A DNA stretch of 64,000 nt from DATAOG01 sp963753685 (GCA_963753685.1 CAVWDE010000007.1:158637-222636); one strand, 5' to 3'; shown: positions 16,716 to 26,067, counted from the stretch's first letter. Made by a program: numbers and translations. The notes: generated by a model from the sequence alone, not told the origin.

Positions 16716-18122
16716 ATGGCGCAGACGGCGACCCTCACCAGCCCGCTCGGCGGGCGCCGCGAGCGCGTCGAGCGGCTGGTCTCGAAGCGTGTGGACGACG
16801 CCTTCCGGGCCGAGCAGCTGGCCGCGGTCAGGCTCGCGACCCGGGCCAAACTGATCGCGCTCGCGGTGATCGCGCTCTGGCTCCTGGTCTGGGTCGGCCA
16901 GCCCCGGATCTATTTCCTCGAGAGCCTGCTCGCGCTGTTCGCGATCGGCGCCCTGATCCACTCGCGGCTGGCCACCGGCCGGGCCGAGCGGCCCTGGCTG
17001 CACTACGCCATGGTCGCCATCGACATGGCCCTGCTCAGCTTCACGATGGTCGGCTACGATCTGATCTTCGGCGACGTCTGGCCGCCGCAGATGATGCTGC
17101 GCAACGGCACCATCGTCTATTTCTTCGTGTTCATCGCGATCGTCGCGCTCAGCTACTCGCCGCGGCTCACGCTTTGGGTGGGCGTCGCCGGCGCTCTGGC
17201 CTGGTGGGTCGGCGTCCGCCTGATCGTCGCCCAGCCCGGCACGCTGACCTCGGCGGCTGACCACGGCCTGACGTCCGGGCAAAGGCTCGCGGCGCACCTC
17301 GATGCCCGCTTCGTCGACCTCGACGTCGTCACCCAGGACGTGGTGGTGCTGCTGATCGTCGCCGGCATCCTCGCCGCGGGGGCGTGGCGGACCCGCCGCC
17401 TGGTCCTGCGCCAGGCGGTCGCGGCGCGCGAGCGGGCCAACCTCGCCCGCTATTTCTCGCCCCGGATCGTCGACCGGCTGGCCGAGGCGGACGAGCCGCT
17501 CAGCCAGGTGCGCGTGCAGCCGGTCGCGGTGCTGTTCGCCGACATCGTGGGCTTCACCCGCCGCTCCGAGCGCGAGTCGCCCGAGCGCATCGTCGCCCTG
17601 CTGCGCGCCTTCCACGCCCGGCTCGAGCAGGCGGTGTTCGAGCACGACGGCACGCTCGACAAATATCTGGGCGATGGCATCATGGCGACCTTCGGGACCC
17701 CGGAGGCCGGACCCGACGACGCCTGCAACGCGCTCGCCGCCGCGCATGCCATGCTGGCGAGCATCGACGCCTGGAACCGCGAGCGTGCCGGCCCCGGCCG
17801 CGACCCGGTCCGGCTGTCGATCGGCATTCACTATGGCGAAGTGGTGCTTGGCGACATCGGCTCCGAGCGCCGGCTCGAGTTCGCGGTCCTCGGCGACGTG
17901 GTCAACGTCGCGAGCCGGCTCGAGGAGCTGACGCGCAGCCTGGAGAGCCCGCTGGTGGTGAGCGATGCGGCGGTCCGGGCCGCCCGCAGCCGACCCGCCG
18001 CCGCGCCAGCGCTGGTCGGGCTGTGGCCCGCCGAAGCGCAACGCCTGCGCGGGCGTGATCAGCCGGTCGCCGTCTGGCGGCTCGACCCGGACCACCCCGG
18101 CCCCGCGCCCTTCGTCAGCTAG
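16716..18122 (+). CDS. Membrane-bound class III adenylate/guanylate cyclase
   Basis: This 468-residue protein should make cAMP or cGMP. Residues 45-230 hold about five to six hydrophobic segments (for example LIALAVIALWLLVWVGQP and VVVLLIVAGILAAGAW). A linker (LARYFSPRIVDRLAE) leads to the cyclase domain from about residue 265. Metal-binding Asp residues are in AVLFADIVGFTRRSE and LDKYLGDGIMATFG; RLSIGIHYGEVVLGDIG and FAVLGDVVNVASRLEE complete the fold. The GDVVNVASR segment carries the transition-state Asn-Arg pair. The sensor membrane domain is unclassified. It is a single-gene unit. Confidence 0.92.
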   Translation: MAQTATLTSPLGGRRERVERLVSKRVDDAFRAEQLAAVRLATRAKLIALAVIALWLLVWVGQPRIYFLESLLALFAIGALIHSRLATGRAERPWLHYAMVAIDMALLSFTMVGYDLIFGDVWPPQMMLRNGTIVYFFVFIAIVALSYSPRLTLWVGVAGALAWWVGVRLIVAQPGTLTSAADHGLTSGQRLAAHLDARFVDLDVVTQDVVVLLIVAGILAAGAWRTRRLVLRQAVAARERANLARYFSPRIVDRLAEADEPLSQVRVQPVAVLFADIVGFTRRSERESPERIVALLRAFHARLEQAVFEHDGTLDKYLGDGIMATFGTPEAGPDDACNALAAAHAMLASIDAWNRERAGPGRDPVRLSIGIHYGEVVLGDIGSERRLEFAVLGDVVNVASRLEELTRSLESPLVVSDAAVRAARSRPAAAPALVGLWPAEAQRLRGRDQPVAVWRLDPDHPGPAPFVS

Positions 18123-18182
18123 GCCCGGTTACGACCGCCGAGGGGTGGGCCTGCCCCGGACCGCAAAGCTGCGGCGGCGGGC

Positions 18183-19478
18183 TCAGTCGCCGGCCTGGTA
18201 GATGGTGCGGCCGTCGACCAGGGTGCGCATCACCTTGCCCTGCACCAGGCGGCCCTCGAAGGGGGTGTTCTTGGACAGGCTGTGCAGGTCCTCCTCGCGG
18301 ATCCGCGCCGGCGCCTCCGGGTCGAACAGCACGAGATCGGCGGGCGCACCCTGGCGCAGCCGACCGGCCTCGATGCCGAGCAGCTCGGCAGGCTTGCAGG
18401 TGAGCTTGCCCAGCAGCTCGAGCAGACCGAGCGCGCCGCCCTGGACCAGCTGGAGCGCGACCGGCAGCAGCGTCTCGAGGCCCAGGGCCCCGAACTCCGC
18501 CTGCGCGAACGGCAGCCGCTTGCTGTCCTGATCCTGCGGCCAGTGATCGCTCGCGATGACGTCGATCGTGCCATCAGCCAGGCCCGCGACCACCGCCCGC
18601 CGGTCGGCCTCGGGGCGGAGCGGCGGCGAGACCTTGGCAAACGTCCGATAGCCCTCGACCTCGAGCTCGTTGAGCGCGAAATGCACCGGCGCCGCCTCGG
18701 CGGTCACCGGCAGGCCCAGCGCCTTGGCTTGGCGGACCGCCTCGATCGCGGCCGCGGTCGAGATGTGCGCGACGTGATAGTGCGCCCCGGTCAGCGCGAC
18801 CAGGCGGAGATCGCGCTCGACCAGGATCACCTCGGCCACCGCCGGAATCCCGGCGAGCCCGAGCCGGGTCGCGATCTCACCCTCGTTCATCACCCCGCCG
18901 CGCGCCAGCGCCGGGTCCTCGGGATGCTGGATCAGCCGGCCGCCGAGCACGGACAGGTAATCGAGCGCCCGGCGCATGACCAGGCTGTCGGCGAGTGCCA
19001 GGTGGCCATCGGTGAAGCCGACCGCGCCCGCCTCCATGAGCAGGCCCATCTCGGCCAGCTGCGCGCCCTCGCAGCCTTTGGTGAGGGCACCGTACGGATA
19101 AACCTTGACCCCCTTCAGCCGGCGGGCCCGCCGGGCGACGAACTCGACCATCGCCGGGTCGTCGATCACCGGGTCGGTGTTCGGCAGGCAGGCAAAGCTG
19201 GTGACGCCGCCGGCGGCCGCCGCCGCGGTGCCGCTCGCGAAGGTCTCCTTGTGCTCGGCCCCGGGCTCGCCGAGCTGGACCCGCATGTCGACCAGCCCCG
19301 GAGCGAGACAGGCGCCGCGGGCATCGATCACCTCGGCGCCCTCGGGCACCCCGGCCGCGAACAGCCGCGGTCCGAGATCGGCGATCCGCTCGCCCTCGAT
19401 CAGGAGGCCGCCCGGCGCGTCCAGACCGCTCGCAGGGTCGAGCAGCCGCGCGCCGGTGATCGCGGTCCGCGTGGTCAT
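18183..19478 (-). CDS. pyrC: Dihydroorotase-like protein (PyrC/PyrX type) with altered metal site
   Basis: This amidohydrolase-fold protein of 431 residues is encoded next to aspartate carbamoyltransferase. Family landmarks remain: RLIQHPED, HYHVAHIST and DVIASDHWPQ carry the later His and Asp ligands. But the first motif, normally DxHxH, reads VDMRVQLGEPGAEHKE, so both histidines are replaced (Arg and Gln), and the usual E-TPHH region reads TAEAAPVHFAL. Non-catalytic dihydroorotase homologues that hold ATCase together are known in other proteobacteria. The change suggests this copy is structural or weakly active, with an active pyrC elsewhere. It overlaps pyrB by 4 bases (ATGA). Confidence 0.88.
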   Translation of the reverse strand: MTTRTAITGARLLDPASGLDAPGGLLIEGERIADLGPRLFAAGVPEGAEVIDARGACLAPGLVDMRVQLGEPGAEHKETFASGTAAAAAGGVTSFACLPNTDPVIDDPAMVEFVARRARRLKGVKVYPYGALTKGCEGAQLAEMGLLMEAGAVGFTDGHLALADSLVMRRALDYLSVLGGRLIQHPEDPALARGGVMNEGEIATRLGLAGIPAVAEVILVERDLRLVALTGAHYHVAHISTAAAIEAVRQAKALGLPVTAEAAPVHFALNELEVEGYRTFAKVSPPLRPEADRRAVVAGLADGTIDVIASDHWPQDQDSKRLPFAQAEFGALGLETLLPVALQLVQGGALGLLELLGKLTCKPAELLGIEAGRLRQGAPADLVLFDPEAPARIREEDLHSLSKNTPFEGRLVQGKVMRTLVDGRTIYQAGD

Positions 19479-20434
19479 GCCGCGGCGCGCAGCTCCCGGG
19501 TCAAAACCTCGAGGCAGGCCATGCGGACCGCGACCCCGAGCTCGACCTGATCAAGGATGGCACTCCGATTGATGTCGTCGGCAACCGTGCCGTCGATCTC
19601 GACCCCGCGGTTCATCGGCCCCGGATGCATGATCAGCGCGTCCGCGCGCGCGCTCTTGAGCTTCTCGTAGGTGAGGCCGAACAGATGGAAATATTCGCGC
19701 ACCGAGGGCACGAAGCTGCCCTGCATGCGCTCGGTCTGGAGCCGCAGCATCATCACGATGTCGGCGCCATCGAGGCCGCGGGCCATGTCGTGGAACACCT
19801 CGACGCCGTAGCGCTCGACCGCCGATGGCAACAGCGTCTTGGGTGCCACGAGGCGCACGCGCGCGCCCATCGCGGTCAGCAGCAGCACGTTGGAGCGCGC
19901 GACGCGCGAGTGGAGAATGTCGCCGCAGATCGCGACCACCAGGCCCTCGATCCGGCCCTTGCGCCGGCGGATCGTGAGCGCATCGAGCAGCGCCTGGGTC
20001 GGGTGCTCGTGGCTGCCGTCGCCGGCGTTGATCACGGCGCAGTTGACGTGGCGGGCGAGCAGGGCGACCGCCCCGCTGTCGGGATGGCGCGCGACCAGGA
20101 CGTCCGGATGCATGGCGTTCAGGGTCATCGCCGTGTCGATCAGGGTTTCGCCCTTCTTGATCGACGAGTTGGCGACCGACATGTTGACCACGTCGGCGCC
20201 GAGCCGCTTGCCGGCCAGCTCGAACGAGGTCCGGGTCCGGGTCGAGCTCTCGAAGAACAGGTTGATCTGGGTCAGCCCGCGCATCAGGCTGAGCTTCTTG
20301 TCCGCCTGCCGGCCGTGGGCGACGTAGGCATCGGCGCGGTCGAGCAGATGCTGGATCTCCCAGGGCGCCAGCCCCTCGATGCCGAGCAGATGACGCTGGC
20401 TGAAGATCCTCGGAAGCTCGGTGACGGCGGCCAT
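19475..20434 (-). CDS. pyrB: Aspartate carbamoyltransferase catalytic subunit
   Basis: This enzyme carries out the first committed step of pyrimidine synthesis, carbamoyl-phosphate plus aspartate to carbamoyl-aspartate. The 319-residue protein has the carbamoyl-phosphate motif ESSTRTRTSFE, the substrate motif GDGSHEHPTQALLD, and LIMHPGPMNRGVEID near the C-terminus. ATG at MAAVTELPRIF was chosen because homology begins there; in-frame upstream codons add no conserved residues. No regulatory subunit gene (pyrI) is present, in line with the alphaproteobacterial type that associates with a dihydroorotase-like partner, here the overlapping next gene. Confidence 0.96.
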   Translation of the reverse strand: MAAVTELPRIFSQRHLLGIEGLAPWEIQHLLDRADAYVAHGRQADKKLSLMRGLTQINLFFESSTRTRTSFELAGKRLGADVVNMSVANSSIKKGETLIDTAMTLNAMHPDVLVARHPDSGAVALLARHVNCAVINAGDGSHEHPTQALLDALTIRRRKGRIEGLVVAICGDILHSRVARSNVLLLTAMGARVRLVAPKTLLPSAVERYGVEVFHDMARGLDGADIVMMLRLQTERMQGSFVPSVREYFHLFGLTYEKLKSARADALIMHPGPMNRGVEIDGTVADDINRSAILDQVELGVAVRMACLEVLTRELRAAA

Positions 20435-20708
20435 GCCCCGACTTTTGTGCCTCTCGACATCGCAAGCGGTGATCGAGATCGTGAGATGCGTCTCGTGGGT
20501 GGCTGGGCCGCGGGCACTCAACCCGCCACCGCTGCGGGACCGCGCAGGCTTCTAGCACATTCGCGCGCCGAAATGCAGATCAAGACGGGCGACCCGCGAG
20601 AATTTTTCGACCGCCCCGCCGGCCGGCCGCGTCGCCGCTTTGCCCGGCATTCATGGGTGGCGGGGCCGGTCCGGAGGAGCCGTGCGCTTGAGCCCCTGCG
20701 CCGCGCCG

Positions 20709-21581
20709 TCACCATCCCTCGACGAAGCGGAAAGCGTCGCCCGCCGCCACGATGCGCCCGGCCGAGGGCAGCGGGAAATGGGCCGTGCAGATCAGCGTGT
20801 CGGTCTCGCAGTAACGCTCCAGGAACGCCCGCCGGGTCCGCTTGGCGAGTGCCGGGTCCCAGTCGGGCCAGGCGGTCCACTCGGGGTGCAGGCATTGGAC
20901 CGGCGAGTGCATGACATCGCCGCACATGACCGCGCGCTCGCCCCTGGAAGCGAGGCAGATCGCGACGTGGCCCATGGTGTGGCCGGGTGTCGGCTCGAGC
21001 GTGATCTGGTCGTCGAGGCCAAAGTCGTCGCCCACCACCTCGGCCTGCCCGGCCGCGATCACCGGCAGCACGCTGTCGTCCAGCGCCGCGCGCGAGAACT
21101 TGGGATGGCCCTGCTCCCAGGACTTGAGCTCGGTCCTCGAGAACACGTAGCGGGCGTTCGGGAAGGTCGGGACCCAGCGACCGTCGACGAGCTTGGTGTT
21201 CCAGCCCACGTGATCGACGTGCAGATGGGTGCAGAGCACGTAGTCGATGTCCTCCGGAGCGACCTCGAGCGCGGCCAGCGCCTGCATGTAGGCATCGTCG
21301 GTCTTCTGGTGCCAGAAGGGCCGGTTGGGGCGCTCCTTGTGGTTGCCGACGCAGCTGTCGATCAGAATCGTGTGATGCGCGGTGCGCAACAGGTAGCTCT
21401 GGACCGGGAACAGGAGCGCGCCGCTCTGCGGGTCCATGGCCCGGGGCTTGAGCCAGCTCTCGTGCGGCGCCCAGTCGGCCGGCGTGGTCTCCGGAAAGAA
21501 CATCTGCCGGTCGAACGGCGCGACGATCTCGACCGCCCGGGCGATGGTGACGTCGCCGATCTGCCTGCCTTGCCACGCCAT
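20709..21581 (-). CDS. Metallo-beta-lactamase-fold hydrolase
   Basis: This 290-residue MBL-fold protein has the zinc motif THLHVDHVGWN (HxHxDH), a further ligand His in PTPGHTMGHVAI, Asp in VMCGDVMHSP and a final His in LICTAHFPLPSAG. The N-terminal part resembles lactonase/quorum-quenching-like members (SYLLRTAHHTILIDSCVGNHK). There is no signal peptide. The start codon is followed by AWQGRQIGDVTI and has GGAGGC upstream. Substrate unknown; family members hydrolyse lactones, thioesters or organophosphates. It stands next to the left copy of the repeat that bounds the GDSL/GMC block. Confidence 0.9.
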   Translation of the reverse strand: MAWQGRQIGDVTIARAVEIVAPFDRQMFFPETTPADWAPHESWLKPRAMDPQSGALLFPVQSYLLRTAHHTILIDSCVGNHKERPNRPFWHQKTDDAYMQALAALEVAPEDIDYVLCTHLHVDHVGWNTKLVDGRWVPTFPNARYVFSRTELKSWEQGHPKFSRAALDDSVLPVIAAGQAEVVGDDFGLDDQITLEPTPGHTMGHVAICLASRGERAVMCGDVMHSPVQCLHPEWTAWPDWDPALAKRTRRAFLERYCETDTLICTAHFPLPSAGRIVAAGDAFRFVEGW

Positions 21582-21644
21582 GGGCGCGCCTCCTCCCACT
21601 TTCTCGTTGCCGCCTGGCAACCTGAATAGCCGCTGCCGGCCCGA

Positions 21645-21768
21645 TGCGATAGCCCGCCGCTCGCCGCCTGAGCCCACCCGGCCGACTGCACGAGCCCGGC
21701 GCACCCCGCACCCGGCCGGGCCGCCCCGGTCAGACGCCGGACCGCCGCTTCACTTCGAGCCGGCGACC
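21645..21768. repeat. Left copy of an imperfect direct repeat; relic of the malate synthase 3' end
   Basis: This stretch matches 25,960-26,067 in the same orientation. From 21,720 on, 45 of about 50 bases agree without gaps (GGTCAGACGCCGGA is identical in both); further left the match continues with small gaps (GCCTGAGCC versus GCCTGAACC). The right copy includes the last codons of malate synthase G plus downstream bases, so this copy is a fragment of that gene end without the gene. Confidence 0.7.
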
Positions 21769-21953
21769 GCGCGCTGCTCGTGACCATCGACGGCCACGTC
21801 CTGGAGGCGCGTGAGCGCGCTCCGAGGAACCGCCTCTCCACTCTTCGCGCCCGAGGGGCATGTGGGTAGCAAGGCCTGAGTGCGGTGACCGATCGCCGAC
21901 CGGGGTCGCCCTGCTACGGCAGGGACCACGCCTTCTGCGGACCGTGGTCCGGA

Positions 21954-22991
21954 TCAGTGAGCGCCGATCATCGGGTTTGCCGCTCCTGCCACGTTTTGCA
22001 GGGCCCCGAAAGTCTCGGCCAGGCTCGCTTCCGCATCTCGGCTCAGCAACCGATGCGCCTGCGTGGTCGGGTGGATGAAGTCCCAGAACAGATATCTATT
22101 GGGCCGCCGGCAGATCGCTCCGATGATGACGTCGGGAGTGATGCAGCTGTCCGTGACGTCGATCAGTCCCACCGACGCCGGGTCGGCCACCACCTCGTCC
22201 AGAAACGTGAAGACATCCATACGCGCGATGACGATACCCGGGAGATCGTCCAATGGCGACAAGACGTCGTCTTCGAGTCCGCGGTTGTATTCCGCCGAAA
22301 GAGCCTTCGCCGCTTCCTGCGCAGGAGGACCCTGGGTGCTGATCGCCGGTAGGATGGCAAAGTCGGGCAAATTCAATACCAGGAACCAGCGAGCGCCGGC
22401 GGCGTAGAGCTGCTGGATACCGGCGCCCGTGGCCTGGAGGGCTGCAGTCACGATGGTAGCGGCGTTGGCGGGGTCTTCCAAAGCGTCGCGCAGATCGTTG
22501 CCGCCGATCCAGACTGCGTACAGCGCATCCGGCGACGCGATCCCACCGAAGTCAGACAGGAACACACCGATCTCGGTGCTGAGGTCGACCGGGTCGGCCG
22601 GCGGGCGCGCCTTGGCGCCCCCGACCCCGTAGTCGGTATAGATGCCGGGACGAAGCAGGGCGGGCCGCCCGCTCTTGGGCAGCCGCACGTCCCGGGCCAG
22701 CCATTCGATCCAGGTCGGGCCGTTGCTGAAATGAAAGCCCCCGATGGCGTAGGGCGCGTCCGGGATCGGGTCGAAAGGGCGCACCACGAACTCTCTCGTG
22801 GCGACGTAGGCGTTGCCCGGGTCGGACAGACTGTCGCCAAACGTAACGATTTGCTCGAACGGGAACTTGCCGCTGATCCGGTCCGCGTCGTCCTGGGATG
22901 GGTCCGCCGGTGAGGTCGGTCCGGCCTGCACCGCCAGTGGTCCCAGCACCACGATCGCAGCAGTGAGACTGATTTTCCGCAGAGAAACCAT
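21954..22991 (-). CDS. Secreted GDSL/SGNH-family esterase or lipase
   Basis: This 345-residue exported hydrolase has a signal peptide, MVSLRKISLTAAIVVLGPLA with cleavage near VQAGP. The SGNH blocks are visible: block I TFGDSLSDPGNAY (Ser nucleophile), block II with YGVGGAKA, block III WIGGNDLRD, and block V FIHPTTQAHRL with the catalytic Asp-x-x-His pattern (DFIHP). This matches outer-membrane or secreted GDSL esterases, though no autotransporter domain is present. Its DNA is visibly less GC-rich than flanking genes, and it is the first gene inside the repeat-bounded block. Confidence 0.9.
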   Translation of the reverse strand: MVSLRKISLTAAIVVLGPLAVQAGPTSPADPSQDDADRISGKFPFEQIVTFGDSLSDPGNAYVATREFVVRPFDPIPDAPYAIGGFHFSNGPTWIEWLARDVRLPKSGRPALLRPGIYTDYGVGGAKARPPADPVDLSTEIGVFLSDFGGIASPDALYAVWIGGNDLRDALEDPANAATIVTAALQATGAGIQQLYAAGARWFLVLNLPDFAILPAISTQGPPAQEAAKALSAEYNRGLEDDVLSPLDDLPGIVIARMDVFTFLDEVVADPASVGLIDVTDSCITPDVIIGAICRRPNRYLFWDFIHPTTQAHRLLSRDAEASLAETFGALQNVAGAANPMIGAH

Positions 22992-23421
22992 AGGTTGTCT
23001 CCCTGAGAATCTTTCCGACCTCTTTCTTCATACCAGAAATAGCGCTTTGCGACGGTGCTCGTCAAGCACCGGTAGTACCGTGTTGATCCATGAATGGCTT
23101 TCCTGCTCTCCGGCGCTTGGCGCACAACGGTGCGCCGCTTCGGAGCGGTCGGCGCATTGGCCCTGGCGCCATCCAGAGGCGGCTGCAGGAGCTTGCCGAA
23201 AAGGACAAGGAGATCGCCCAGCTCAAGCCGAAAGGATCGGAGAATCACAGCCCTTTAGGCGCGCTTCGCCGCGCTGGAGCGACCTCGTGCGGCACAGGAA
23301 GCGGTCTCCCGATCGAGGGGAGGCGTAGCGTGTCAGTTGACCGAAAACCGTTGCAGCCTTGCCAAAATGGTGACATGGTTTTGGGTGTGGGCTGTCGGGT
23401 CTTCCTGGAAAGGGGGATCGC
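22992..23421. other. Intergenic region with a small hairpin, no convincing gene
   Basis: This is the divergent space between the GDSL gene and the Tat-protein gene. A perfect 7-base stem (CGGTGCT / AGCACCG, 5-base loop) lies at 23,053-23,071. The frames present (for example one containing LQELAEKDKEIAQLK) look like chance or decayed coding DNA; that short coiled-coil-like run recalls transposon proteins but is too short to claim. GGAAAGGGGG before 23,422 is the ribosome site of the next gene. Confidence 0.5.
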
Positions 23422-24057
23422 ATGGCATTTGATAAAAGCCGCCGCAGCTTTCTCGGGAGCGCTTTCTCGGTGGCCGCTTTCTCGGCCCTTGTCCGAGCGC
23501 GGATCTTCATGGACAGTCGTGGGTGGCTTGCGTCCGCGCAGGCCGCCGAGCCGGACCTGACGCGCGACACGTTTAATGGGTTATTGGCGTTCGTCGTTCC
23601 CGGATCGGACCCCTATTCGATCGCTCAGGGCGTCAGCACGCCGGGCCCGGGTGGCGTCGACGCGGGAGCGGCCGATGTCCTGATCGCGACGGTTGACGAG
23701 TCGACCCCGTTCATCCCGAGCTTTTCGAGTCAGGTCGCGGCGATCCTGAACGGCCTCGCCCTGACAGTCAATTCCGCGCCTGGCGGAAGCTTCATCTCTC
23801 CCTTCGCGGACCTGTCCTTCGCCGAGAAGGTCGGCGTGTTCGAGATCATGGATGCGACGGACTCCCTCGTCTTGCTGGGCGGGATTCTGCCGCCCTTCGT
23901 CGCGTTCTTTTGCTATTCGGACGCCGGGACCTTCGACCCGGCCACCCGGTCGCTCACCGGCGAACCGCTGGGCTGGCAACTCTCGAGCTATCAAGGCGTC
24001 GCCGACGGAAGGGCCGAGTTCCTCGGTTATTTCCCGGGGACGCAACGTCTAAGGTGA
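23422..24057 (+). CDS. Tat-exported small subunit of a GMC-type dehydrogenase (gluconate 2-dehydrogenase subunit 3-like)
   Basis: This 211-residue protein has a twin-arginine signal (DKSRRSFLGSAFSVAAFSAL) with cleavage near AQAAEP. The mature part (LTRDTFNGLLAFVVPGSDPYS... FADLSFAEKVGVFEIMD) resembles the small membrane- or periplasm-associated subunit 3 that accompanies flavin GMC dehydrogenases. It is 29 bases upstream of a GMC oxidoreductase gene in the same direction, so the two likely form a complex, the small subunit supplying the Tat signal for the pair. The assignment rests on the Tat signal, the layout and weak similarity. Confidence 0.75.
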   Translation: MAFDKSRRSFLGSAFSVAAFSALVRARIFMDSRGWLASAQAAEPDLTRDTFNGLLAFVVPGSDPYSIAQGVSTPGPGGVDAGAADVLIATVDESTPFIPSFSSQVAAILNGLALTVNSAPGGSFISPFADLSFAEKVGVFEIMDATDSLVLLGGILPPFVAFFCYSDAGTFDPATRSLTGEPLGWQLSSYQGVADGRAEFLGYFPGTQRLR

Positions 24058-24086
24058 TTTCCGGAGCGAATTAGAGGGGGCACATC

Positions 24087-25865
24087 ATGCGCGACGTCAT
24101 CGTGGTCGGGGCGGGCGGCGGCGGGGCGGTCATCGCGAAGGAACTCGCAGCCCGTGGACTTGACGTGCTGCTGCTCGAGGCGGGCCCACGCTTTGCCGAT
24201 CCCGAACAGGATTGGACCCATTTCGAGAGTGACTGCAACAATCCGGCGACGGGATACTTCCGTTTCGGCCCCGCCGACCGGTCGCAGCCGCCCTGGGTGC
24301 GCGACATCGCGCAGAGCACCTTGCTGGTACAGCTGTCCGGCGTCGGCGGGACGACCAATCATTATCAAGGCAACTCGCCGCGTGCGGCGCCCGGCGTCTT
24401 TATCGATTACGCGGGCGCCGACGCCAACAATTACGACCGCGCTCATCTGTTCCCGCTCAGATATCGCGACCTCATCCCCTATTATGAGTGGGTCGAGGCC
24501 ATCTTGCCGGTGGCGACCGCGCCGATGGGGCTGAAGGAGAAATACTTCTTCGAGGGCGCGAAACAACTCGGCTTGCCGCTTGAGGTCACGAAGAACATCA
24601 CGCGGGCCGCATTCCGGCCGCAGCAGAATGCCATTCTTCAGCCGCACGGGACGGCCGGCAGAACCGGCGATCCCGGACGCCTGCACTTCCCGCAGGCGCA
24701 GGGCTGCACGTTCTGCGGCCATTGCTCGCAAGGATGCTTCGAGCCGCTCGGCGCTCCGATCAACTTGAAGGCCAAGCGCTCGACCTCGGTGAGCTATATC
24801 CCGATGGCGCTCACGGCGGATCACTGGTGTCGGACCGGCAAGGCGGCAACGCTGATCGCCGACGCGTTTGCCGTCAGCGTGAACACGGATCAAAGCGGTA
24901 CTGCCCGCGGGGTCACGTGGCGTGTCGGGGTCACGGGCGACCTCGTCACCGAGGACGCGGACGTCGTCGTGCTGTCATGTGGGACGGTGGAAACGCCGCG
25001 GCTCTGGCTGAACAGCGGTCTGCCCAATCCGAATGGATGGGTGGGCCGTGGCCTGACGGATCACTTCGTGGATGCGGTCAGCGGGCTGATGTCCTTCGAC
25101 ACCGGGTCCTCGAGAGGGCCGGGCTGCGGTGCGCGCATCGACTTTCCCGGCGTTGGCATGCTCGAGCCGGTCGGGGAGACGCCTGGCTTGCGCGCCGGGC
25201 TCAGCGCCTTCAGCGCCGCCGGCATTCCCGGCTATTACGATAATGGCCTGTCCGGCACCGCGCACGGGGCCGATACGGTCGGCCGGCTGGTCGGCACGGA
25301 GCTTGTCGAGGCGATGGCGAATGTCGATCGGCTCCTGAACATCGACGTCTTCACCGATGACGATGTCGAAATGCACAACGGCATCTCGCTCTCGCCGAAT
25401 CTTCCGCCGGACGAGCACGGTCCGGTTCCCCGCGTCGAAATCCACTATCGCGAGCGCTCGGCGCGCACGGTCGCCAATCGCGAATTTCTCGTCGGCAAGG
25501 CCGTCGAGCTGCTGCGCGCGCTGGGCGCACAGAAGGTGTACCGCATCAACAAGCCGCCCTTTGTCATACACAGTCACAGCACCATGCGGATGGGGCTTAG
25601 CGCGGACAATTCCGTGCTCGACAGCGACGCCGAAGCGAGATGGGTCAAGCGGCTGTTCATCGCCGACAACTCGGCCTTGGCCAACGGCATCGGCGGCCCG
25701 AATCCTACGTTAACGACGCAGGCGCTTGCCACGCGCACGGCGGAGACGATCTTCACGCGATATTTCGGCGGAAGACCCTGGGTCCAGCATGAAAGGCCGG
25801 TTTCGTCCATCGATCCGGTCGTGACGCGGGCCGTCCTGCAGCGTCATTCGGCCCTCCAGGGCTGA
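24087..25865 (+). CDS. GMC-family flavin oxidoreductase
   Basis: This 592-residue FAD enzyme of the glucose-methanol-choline family opens with the dinucleotide motif VIVVGAGGGGAVIAKELA. GVGGTTNHYQGNSPR is the GMC FAD-binding segment, and the C-terminal active-site region HSHSTMRMG...FIADNSALANGIGGPNP carries the catalytic His. A cysteine-rich insertion, GCTFCGHCSQGC at about residues 208-219, resembles those in multi-subunit GMC dehydrogenases. It lacks its own signal peptide, fitting export with the Tat-tagged gene upstream. Substrate (alcohol, sugar acid or sterol) is unknown. Codon use is less GC-rich than in glcB next door. Confidence 0.92.
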   Translation: MRDVIVVGAGGGGAVIAKELAARGLDVLLLEAGPRFADPEQDWTHFESDCNNPATGYFRFGPADRSQPPWVRDIAQSTLLVQLSGVGGTTNHYQGNSPRAAPGVFIDYAGADANNYDRAHLFPLRYRDLIPYYEWVEAILPVATAPMGLKEKYFFEGAKQLGLPLEVTKNITRAAFRPQQNAILQPHGTAGRTGDPGRLHFPQAQGCTFCGHCSQGCFEPLGAPINLKAKRSTSVSYIPMALTADHWCRTGKAATLIADAFAVSVNTDQSGTARGVTWRVGVTGDLVTEDADVVVLSCGTVETPRLWLNSGLPNPNGWVGRGLTDHFVDAVSGLMSFDTGSSRGPGCGARIDFPGVGMLEPVGETPGLRAGLSAFSAAGIPGYYDNGLSGTAHGADTVGRLVGTELVEAMANVDRLLNIDVFTDDDVEMHNGISLSPNLPPDEHGPVPRVEIHYRERSARTVANREFLVGKAVELLRALGAQKVYRINKPPFVIHSHSTMRMGLSADNSVLDSDAEARWVKRLFIADNSALANGIGGPNPTLTTQALATRTAETIFTRYFGGRPWVQHERPVSSIDPVVTRAVLQRHSALQG

Positions 25866-25959
25866 CCCGAGGGTCGAATCGACACCGCCGGAACTCACAA
25901 AGGTCTGGCATGGCGTCCGACATCATCGCCGTTGATGCGCGGTGTGGGGATCGCCAATG

Positions 25960-26067
25960 GTGCCCCCGTTCGCTGCCTGAACCCGCACTCGGACAAGCCC
26001 AGCGCACGCCTCGGCCTGGCCGCCCTGGTCAGACGCCGGACCCCCGTTTCACCTCGAGCCGGCGACG
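25960..26067. repeat. Right copy of the imperfect direct repeat (spans the malate synthase stop)
   Basis: This is the partner of the stretch at 21,645-21,768, same orientation, about 4.3 kb away. It covers the last codons of malate synthase G and about 70 bases beyond its stop. Together the two copies bracket the GDSL, Tat-protein and GMC genes. Confidence 0.7.

Noticed and set aside
23090..23560. Plus-strand frame with a short coiled-coil-like run (LQELAEKDKEIAQLK)
   Set aside because: Overlaps the well-supported Tat-protein gene and has no family match beyond a short helical run.
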